A DNA stretch of 5,936 nt, taken from the NCBI GenBank assembly GCA_900556295.1, contig USOK01000109.1, positions 1-5,936 of the forward strand, read 5' to 3'. Each line of letters starts with the position of its first letter. Within the stretch, counting starts at the first letter, position 1. This document shows positions 1 to 4,312 of this stretch, piece after piece. The position numbers and the translations under genes are program-made. The notes under the pieces were generated by a model. That model was given only the letters and a program-made list of their open reading frames with translations. It was not told the DNA's origin and searched no databases. Source of the stretch: an uncultured bacterium. GTDB taxonomy: Bacteria > Cyanobacteriota > Vampirovibrionia > Gastranaerophilales > Gastranaerophilaceae.

Positions 1-35
1 ATAATATTATACAATTTTATTTTTCCACTGTGCCT

Positions 36-71
36 GAATTTCTAAATGAATTATGGTGAACTTAGAAATTC
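36..71. repeat. Perfect 10-bp inverted repeat (hairpin)
   Basis: GAATTTCTAA at 36-45 is exactly reverse-complementary to TTAGAAATTC at 62-71, leaving a 16-nt loop. The stem is AT-rich, and only a short TTTCC follows on the right, so it is not a textbook terminator. It could be the 3' stem of a transcript entering from the left, or the remnant of a mobile-element end. Nothing in the sequence decides between these. Confidence 0.45.
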
Positions 72-73
72 TT

Positions 74-97
74 TCCTCTATTACCATAGGGAGAGGA
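74..97. other. Small hairpin in the gene-free left flank
   Basis: TCCTCT at 74-79 pairs with AGAGGA at 92-97. An alternative fold pairs 76-81 with 86-91 around a TACC tetraloop and includes one G-U pair. A TTTT run follows at 98-101, so it could act as a weak rightward terminator for a gene left of the window. Together with the inverted repeat at 36-71, this is the only structure I see in the first 130 bases. Confidence 0.3.
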
Positions 98-133
98 TTT
101 TACCTTGCAATCTTATATAAAAAATATTAATTC

Positions 134-167
134 AAAAAACGCCTCAGGCTATTCCAAGAGGCGTTTT
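134..167 (-). terminator. Rho-independent terminator (bidirectional in form)
   Basis: AAAACGCCTC at 136-145 pairs perfectly with GAGGCGTTTT at 158-167, a 10-bp stem with a GC-rich core and a 12-nt loop. Read leftward it ends in a run of six T (complement of 134-139) and lies 26 nt after the stop codon of the leucine-rich repeat gene, so it ends that transcript. Read rightward it is followed by TTTTATATGTTTT, so it could also stop transcription arriving from the left. It is the clearest terminator in the window. Confidence 0.9.
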
Positions 168-193
168 ATATGTTTTAATATAAAATTCAGCAA

Positions 194-751
194 CTAAAAT
201 GTGCTTACCATTTCCATGTTTGAACCGCTTACTACATTTGAATAATCAAAGTTGTTTGTTGTTTTTTGTTCAAAGTAGCTTACGTTATCTAAAACTAATT
301 CGTCACATTGTTTCAATGTCATTAATGACAAGTTTTTAGCTGTTTTGGAATCAACGATTAATCTGCCCACTCTCATATTTTTTGGCAATGCAGTAATTTT
401 TGTATTTCTGATATTAAATTCATTTGCTCTTACATCTGTATTCAATTTTTCAATACTGCTTTTTTCGATTGTAAATCTATCTGTCCAAATATGTTCAGGA
501 AGCTTTCCGATTTTTGCATTTGTCATGTTTACAAAATTTGCATCAATTGGTCTTTCAATTTTTTTGATTTCTGCTCCTGACATGTTCAATGTGTTAGAAA
601 CCCAACCAATTGAAAGTCTGCCAATTGTTGCTTTTGACAAATTCAAACTTCCTTCTACGTGATCCAATTCCAAAGTTTTGATATTGCAACCTGACAAATC
701 TAGGTCACCACTTTGGTAGTTGTCAATAATTTCTTGATAATTTTTTTTCAT
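194..751 (-). CDS. Small leucine-rich-repeat-like protein (185 aa)
   Basis: Encodes 185 residues with no signal peptide or membrane segment, so it is probably cytoplasmic. From residue 15 to 147 the protein is seven back-to-back units of exactly 19 residues (15-33, 34-52, 53-71, 72-90, 91-109, 110-128, 129-147). The pattern is roughly xxLxLSxxxIxxLxxxVxx. A possible degenerate capping unit follows to about 166, then a polar tail. The sixth and seventh units (ALPKN...VGRLIV) resemble the LP-E/K-N-L-x-VGG style of leucine-rich repeats seen in some gut bacterial and phage proteins. Such solenoids usually bind proteins, but no partner or enzymatic domain is visible here. GGAGG 8 nt upstream fixes the start; the stop is TAG. 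It lies 89 nt downstream of the Mini-RNase III gene on the same strand, with no clear terminator between them, so co-transcription is possible. The function is unknown. Confidence 0.8.
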   Translation of the reverse strand: MKKNYQEIIDNYQSGDLDLSGCNIKTLELDHVEGSLNLSKATIGRLSIGWVSNTLNMSGAEIKKIERPIDANFVNMTNAKIGKLPEHIWTDRFTIEKSSIEKLNTDVRANEFNIRNTKITALPKNMRVGRLIVDSKTAKNLSLMTLKQCDELVLDNVSYFEQKTTNNFDYSNVVSGSNMEMVSTF

Positions 752-759
752 TTATTATT

Positions 760-764
760 CCTCC
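760..764 (-). promoter_or_regulatory. Shine-Dalgarno of the repeat protein gene
   Basis: The complement of CCTCC gives GGAGG, 8 nt before the ATG at 751. It is the best ribosome binding site in the window and supports the assigned start. The rest of the 752-840 gap shows only weak promoter-like matches on the minus strand (TTGTTT at 820-815 and CATATT at 798-793, 16-nt spacer), which I do not call. Confidence 0.75.
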
Positions 765-840
765 AAATTCCATCTTTTATAATGTACATGTAAATATGAA
801 TTTTTTAATCATACAAACAAATGTTTTTTGAAATTTTTTG

Positions 841-1203
841 TTAAAAATTTAACTCTTTTTCTAATAATTTTAGAATAAAATCGAGTCTGTTTTTATCGTT
901 TTCATGCCACCAACCGATTAAGGTTTCAAAAGCAGTTGCTTGACGGTATTCTGCCTGAATATGACGTCTGCCGATTGGGATAGGCAAATTCCTTGCTCGT
1001 CTGGTAATTTCTGTTTCTTCTTCTGTCAAAATTTCTTCTAATTTTTGAAGCAAAAAAGCTTGAAAAGATGCCTGAACTTTTTCTGTCGTAATTTTGTGTA
1101 ATTTTTTTGCATTTTCGGTAATTCTAATAGTTTTTTCTCTAATAAAAATTTCCCAAACAGCATCACCAATGTATGCGTAATTTCTTAAATTCATTTCTGC
1201 CAT
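841..1203 (-). CDS. mrnC: Mini-ribonuclease III (MrnC)
   Basis: A 120-residue RNase III catalytic domain without the double-stranded-RNA-binding domain, as expected for Mini-III (usually about 120-145 aa). The family acts as a dimer and trims the 23S rRNA precursor in the cytoplasm. The RNase III signature is present as AYIGDAVWE (residues 10-18, catalytic Asp14), and the second acidic site is ATAFETLIGWW (residues 89-99, Glu93). Between them lies RRARN (68-72) followed by a basic GRRH loop (78-81), matching the family's RNA-binding loop region; from memory the loop is about one residue shorter than in Bacillus subtilis. In many bacteria mrnC lies beside cysS; here it is not in that context. 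ATG at 1203 has no clear Shine-Dalgarno. An in-frame ATG at codon 4 (1194) is the alternative start and would keep all conserved residues. Confidence 0.93.
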   Translation of the reverse strand: MAEMNLRNYAYIGDAVWEIFIREKTIRITENAKKLHKITTEKVQASFQAFLLQKLEEILTEEETEITRRARNLPIPIGRRHIQAEYRQATAFETLIGWWHENDKNRLDFILKLLEKELNF

Positions 1204-1224
1204 AAAATGAGTTTACTACAAATA

Positions 1225-1253
1225 TTGTTTTTCTGAAAAAATTATGCGATAAT
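1225..1253 (+). promoter_or_regulatory. Sigma-70-type promoter, extended -10
   Basis: TTGTTT at 1225-1230, a 17-nt spacer, and GATAAT at 1248-1253 preceded by TGC (1245-1247), giving an extended -10. The predicted start of transcription is near 1260, leaving a leader of about 16 nt with a purine-rich AGAGAGA (1264-1270) before the ATG at 1276. The -10 box sits inside the palindrome at 1237-1257. Confidence 0.65.
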
Positions 1254-1257
1254 TTTT
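1237..1257. promoter_or_regulatory. Palindrome over the -10 in the divergent spacer
   Basis: AAAAATTAT (1237-1245) and ATAATTTTT (1249-1257) are perfect 9-bp inverted arms around GCG. With one extra A on the left, the symmetry reaches TGA...TCA (1234-1259). Because of the symmetry the site shows a -10-like hexamer on both strands: GATAAT rightward (1248-1253) and CATAAT leftward (1246-1241). It could be a repressor operator or a shared bidirectional promoter core for Mini-RNase III and the secreted protein gene. I see no good leftward -35 box. AT-only arms can arise by chance in DNA this AT-rich. Confidence 0.4.
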
Positions 1258-1275
1258 CAAGAAAGAGAGATTTTT

Positions 1276-1890
1276 ATGAAAAAAAGTTTTATATTCGGAC
1301 TAATTTTTACAATATTTTTAGCAACACATGTTCAAGCCTCTGAAACCGCAAAAACTATTGATACAAAACAATCTTGTGGATGTTCAAAACAAACAAAATG
1401 TTTAGATTTAATGACGTCAATGTATAATGAGCGTGCAACTTTGTATAACGTTTTAAATTTATCAAATGATCAACAAAAATGTAAGGATGTAATCGACAAA
1501 AAACGTTACGAAGAACTTGGGAAACAGTTCCAAGAATATGAAAAAGAAAAATATGTTCTTGATAACATGTGCAAACATAATGCGAGCGAAAACGCATTAA
1601 AAAAACAAGAAAAAGTCGTAAAAAATATTGAAAAAGAAATGCAAAAAACAAGTAATAAATATGACAAAGAATTCAAAACAATTTTAAATTCTGAACAAAA
1701 ATCTAAATATAATACAATTCGAAAAATGGAGAAAAAAGAAGTTAAATATTGTATGAAAAATAAGGCTTTTTATAAACGAGACCCAAAACTTCGTCCATTT
1801 GGAGAAAAAATGTATTACGGCGAACAAAACGAAGTTCTCTGTCCTATTCACAAGAAATGGCATCTATTCGGTTATAAACACAAAGCATAA
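1276..1890 (+). CDS. Secreted Cys-rich protein, Spy/CpxP-like (LTxxQ)
   Basis: 204 residues. MKK and a hydrophobic core at 4-17 form a signal peptide with probable cleavage after Ala21 (VQA|SE), so the mature protein is periplasmic or exported. The rest is mostly Lys/Glu-rich predicted helix with two LTxxQ-like motifs, LSNDQ (62-66) and LNSEQ (137-141). These lie about 75 residues apart, as in Spy/CpxP envelope-stress chaperones and sensor modulators. Unlike classical Spy, the mature chain has seven cysteines (34, 36, 42, 69, 99, 159, 189), starting with a CGC...C cluster. The tail has a C189-x2-H192-x3-H196-x5-H202 arrangement that could bind metal. It has its own promoter and is divergent from mrnC. 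The signal peptide is clear; the Spy/CpxP relationship is an inference from the motifs and helical character; the function is not established. Confidence 0.75.
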   Translation: MKKSFIFGLIFTIFLATHVQASETAKTIDTKQSCGCSKQTKCLDLMTSMYNERATLYNVLNLSNDQQKCKDVIDKKRYEELGKQFQEYEKEKYVLDNMCKHNASENALKKQEKVVKNIEKEMQKTSNKYDKEFKTILNSEQKSKYNTIRKMEKKEVKYCMKNKAFYKRDPKLRPFGEKMYYGEQNEVLCPIHKKWHLFGYKHKA

Positions 1891-1936
1891 GTAAAATTTT
1901 ACGGTTAAATAAACATATTTATTTTGTAGCATAACC
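1891..1936 (+). other. 3' end hairpins after the secreted protein gene
   Basis: Directly after the TAA is a perfect 12-bp palindrome GTAAAATTTTAC (1891-1902). Then comes a nested weak hairpin: GGTTA (1903-1907) with TAACC (1932-1936), enclosing AATAAA / TTTATT around a CATA loop. No T-run follows, so this is at best a weak terminator or an mRNA 3' stabilising structure. It separates this gene from the promoter at 1941. Confidence 0.3.
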
Positions 1937-1940
1937 TATC

Positions 1941-1969
1941 TTGCCAAATCTTAAAAAAAATGTTATTAT
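1941..1969 (+). promoter_or_regulatory. Promoter of the membrane-protein operon
   Basis: TTGCCA (1941-1946, one mismatch to TTGACA), a 17-nt spacer, and TATTAT (1964-1969) preceded by TGT (1961-1963), an extended -10. Transcription should begin near 1975-1977, just ahead of the AAGG ribosome binding site, giving a very short leader. The TTG of the -35 box also opens the longest reading frame, so a naive start call would fall on the promoter. Confidence 0.7.
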
Positions 1970-1973
1970 TTAC

Positions 1974-1980
1974 AAAAAGG
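1974..1980 (+). promoter_or_regulatory. Shine-Dalgarno deciding the start at 1989
   Basis: AAAAAGG ends 8 nt before ATG at 1989. No comparable site precedes the TTG at 1941. This supports starting the membrane protein 16 codons downstream of the longest open frame. Confidence 0.65.
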
Positions 1981-1988
1981 TTGGTTAT

Positions 1989-2876
1989 ATGCATATTAAT
2001 AATGTTTCTCCTAAAACATCTGGACGTAGTGTTTTTTGGTTTGTAATACTTAGTATTATCATGACTGTTGGTTTTGTATATTTTTATATACAGACTAATC
2101 CGGGAGGTTATTCTTTTACAGGTTTTTGTGATTGGTACATGTACCTTTTTAAGGCATTAAAAGAAAGTTCAACAGATGAGCCAATGTTGCCTTGGTTTTC
2201 ATTGGTAATTATTCCATTATTTATTTATGGCGGAGCAATTGTAACTATTGTTTCAAGACATCGCTCTGTAAAAGAATTTGAAAACGCCTTAAATTTAAAA
2301 TCTGTTGATTTTTTACAAGGCAGAATTAATTTTAATTTCACTCAACCTAAATACAATTTTGCTTGTGGATACAGTGATATAAATGAACTCAAATTAGTTT
2401 TGAATTCTGTTATAGTTCACACAAGATCAGGTTCTTATTTGGCAGTGTCAGATATTGAATTAAAATTTACTGTACTTAATAACAAAAAACTTTCTTTGAC
2501 AAATGTACCAATAAATCTTATGAGAACAGTGTACGGGATTATTGATTATGGAAGGGCTATACATAATTTTTCGTACAAATTTGGTGGCGCAGGAACTGTT
2601 GAAGATGTTCGAGAAAAGATTGAAGATTATATGCAAACCGGTTGTAAACAAATTCTTGCAACTCCGGCTGAGCAATCTTTCAAATGGCTTTCAATAGTAT
2701 TTTTTTTACTGGGAATATTTTTCTTATACACGTTCAAAGATATATTGAGCGATTCGGAAACAGCTCTTATTAGTATTGTAGCCCTTCCTGCATTTGGTTT
2801 TATAGCAGTATCATTTATATTTGATTTTTTCTTGTTGGCAGACAAGTGGAATGAAAATAGGTATAAAAGGTTTTAA
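1989..2876 (+). CDS. Four-helix membrane protein, unknown function
   Basis: 295 residues from ATG 1989. I do not recognise the family. There are four hydrophobic helices at about 14-35, 68-88, 231-250 and 258-283. Positive charges (K9/R13, RHR 90-92, and KWNENRYKRF at the end) put both termini and the 89-230 domain in the cytosol, with a 36-67 external loop rich in acidic and aromatic residues. The central soluble domain alternates beta-like strands (113-172) with a helical part (203-225). Its strand pattern loosely resembles bacterial PH-like membrane domains, but this is weak. The longer frame to TTG 1941 is rejected because that TTG is a -35 box. The stop TAA is 4 nt before the next ATG, so the two genes are almost certainly co-transcribed and perhaps translationally coupled. 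A membrane partner of the next protein is the natural inference. Confidence 0.85.
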   Translation: MHINNVSPKTSGRSVFWFVILSIIMTVGFVYFYIQTNPGGYSFTGFCDWYMYLFKALKESSTDEPMLPWFSLVIIPLFIYGGAIVTIVSRHRSVKEFENALNLKSVDFLQGRINFNFTQPKYNFACGYSDINELKLVLNSVIVHTRSGSYLAVSDIELKFTVLNNKKLSLTNVPINLMRTVYGIIDYGRAIHNFSYKFGGAGTVEDVREKIEDYMQTGCKQILATPAEQSFKWLSIVFFLLGIFFLYTFKDILSDSETALISIVALPAFGFIAVSFIFDFFLLADKWNENRYKRF

Positions 2877-2880
2877 ATAA

Positions 2881-4242
2881 ATGGATAGAAAAGAGATAGA
2901 TCAAAAACTTGAAGATATTTCAGCTAGAATGACTAGTTCTAAAGTTTTTAATAGTGAAGAAAAAGATGAAATTGAAAGTACGCTGAATACAATTTTAGAA
3001 GTTGAACCGACAAATTCGGAAGCACTCTATTGGATTGCTTATTTGTATATGAAAGATAAAAATTATAAATCTGCGTTGGAAAATTTCGAAAAGACATTAG
3101 AATTAGAAAAAGACTCAACTATGCGAGAGTTAATTCAAGATAATATTGATATTTGCAAAATGCTTGTAGATTATGAGTACGGGGATAAAAGGAATTCTGG
3201 AGATAAAACTGAAAATATTTTAGATAAAGCTCCTGATATGCTTGGAAAAGTTTCACCAATAGCTCTTTTTATAACCAAAATAGTAATTTTATTGGTGGCA
3301 ATCTTAATCTTTTGCCCATCATTGATTTTTTCTTACAATGATAGAAAAATTCTTAATGATACAAATTATTATAAAGTGCAGAAAGAAACAGAATTAGCGC
3401 AAAAGACTCAAAAATTACGTACTAATGCCACAAATTCTAATAAAACATCGAAAACAACCGGAAATTACATAAATTTAACAGTAAATCCGCTATCTTCGCT
3501 TAATTTTTTAACTAAAAAACAAATTTATGATTTGAGAAAATATTATGTACAAAAATCCTTGTTCGCATCAAAAGATTACGAACCAGACGCAGAAGTTTTT
3601 GGTAGGATAGCAGATGGTAAGCCTTGGTGGACAAGCAAACCTTGTACCCCGTTGAATTATGAAGGCGACTACCACGAAAGAATTCAAGGAGATTCTAAGG
3701 TCAGTGCGCAATTAAATAATCCAAATGCCCTTGTAGGTATCAGTATGGCTTATTCTCCTTGGGAATACGAAGACAATACTGAGTTTTGCAACAGCAAATC
3801 TGCAAAATTTTTGCCCGAAAGGATGAGTTATAGTCCAAAAGAAAATCTGATAGTTGCTGAATATAAAGTGCCTTCATATTTCCACCGCTTAAAATCAAAA
3901 GTTAACGGAAAAATTATGGGATATCCTTTGCAATTGTCCGGCATGAATGCGATTGATTTTGGTTACAATTACGTTTACGCATACGAAGCTAAAAATATTG
4001 GCATGATGAATCCTGAAAGTTCTAATATGACAATGGATGTACAGATATTTAGAGATTACATACACCTTGGCGGAAGTTGCAAATACAAAGACGGGTGTAA
4101 CAATATTTCTCCATTACAGACCAATTTGATGTTTGCGGTCGACAATTTACCGGCAATAATTACACTGAAACTTTGGAAAAAACAACCGATAAACAAATAC
4201 GTAAAAGGCGATATATATTACAAAATATTGATTACTGACTAA
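2881..4242 (+). CDS. TPR - single TM - large ectodomain protein
   Basis: 453 residues in three parts. The cytosolic N-terminus (1-100) is helical and contains one good tetratricopeptide repeat at about 46-79 (EALYWIAYLYM...YKSALENFEKTLEL), with flanking helices that may complete a short TPR array. A single transmembrane helix spans 126-150. A linker rich in Lys, Asn and Thr (160-195) leads to an exported domain of about 250 residues rich in Tyr, Trp, Pro and Asn. That domain includes PDAEVFGRIADGKPWW (235-250) and four cysteines (255, 303, 400, 406) that could form two disulfides. There is no N-terminal signal peptide; the inner helix acts as signal anchor with the N-terminus inside. I do not recognise the ectodomain family. 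The ATG follows the previous stop by 4 nt, with AAAAGG (2865-2870) upstream inside that gene. The layout suggests a protein linking a cytoplasmic protein-binding module to an external domain. Confidence 0.85.
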   Translation: MDRKEIDQKLEDISARMTSSKVFNSEEKDEIESTLNTILEVEPTNSEALYWIAYLYMKDKNYKSALENFEKTLELEKDSTMRELIQDNIDICKMLVDYEYGDKRNSGDKTENILDKAPDMLGKVSPIALFITKIVILLVAILIFCPSLIFSYNDRKILNDTNYYKVQKETELAQKTQKLRTNATNSNKTSKTTGNYINLTVNPLSSLNFLTKKQIYDLRKYYVQKSLFASKDYEPDAEVFGRIADGKPWWTSKPCTPLNYEGDYHERIQGDSKVSAQLNNPNALVGISMAYSPWEYEDNTEFCNSKSAKFLPERMSYSPKENLIVAEYKVPSYFHRLKSKVNGKIMGYPLQLSGMNAIDFGYNYVYAYEAKNIGMMNPESSNMTMDVQIFRDYIHLGGSCKYKDGCNNISPLQTNLMFAVDNLPAIITLKLWKKQPINKYVKGDIYYKILITD

Positions 4243-4250
4243 GATGAAGA

Positions 4251-4278
4251 TTGAAAAAAATGAAAAATATGTTAAAAT
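4251..4278 (+). promoter_or_regulatory. Promoter of the prepilin-like gene
   Basis: TTGAAA (4251-4256), a 16-nt spacer, and TAAAAT (4273-4278) preceded by TGT (4270-4272), again an extended -10. A second -10-like TATACT lies at 4284-4289 but lacks a good -35. A transcript starting near 4285 would have a leader of about 28 nt. The gene can therefore be expressed independently of the upstream operon. No strong Shine-Dalgarno precedes the ATG at 4313. Confidence 0.6.
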
Positions 4279-4312
4279 TAAGATATACTACGAATTATGG
4301 GTCAGTTAGAAT

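Noticed and set aside
3..59. Rightward open frame running in from the window edge and ending in TGA at 57-59
   Set aside because: Only 18 codons are visible, which is not distinguishable from chance, and it overlaps the inverted repeat at 36-71.
7..87. Leftward 26-residue ORF starting at ATG 87
   Set aside because: The 9 bases just upstream are pyrimidine-rich (CCTCTCCCT), so there is no ribosome binding site. The length is within chance and it lies beyond the terminator at 134-167.
345..662. Rightward 105-codon frame opposite the repeat protein gene
   Set aside because: It is the antisense image of a gene with a regular repeat pattern, with no start signal and composition driven by the opposite strand.
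1355..1651. Leftward 98-codon frame opposite the secreted protein gene
   Set aside because: It lacks a ribosome binding site and is Phe/Leu/His-rich, as expected from the complement of Lys/Glu-rich codons.
1941..1988. TTG start giving a 311-residue version of the membrane protein
   Set aside because: No ribosome binding site precedes it and the TTG is part of a good -35 box; ATG 1989 has AAAAAGG at 8 nt.
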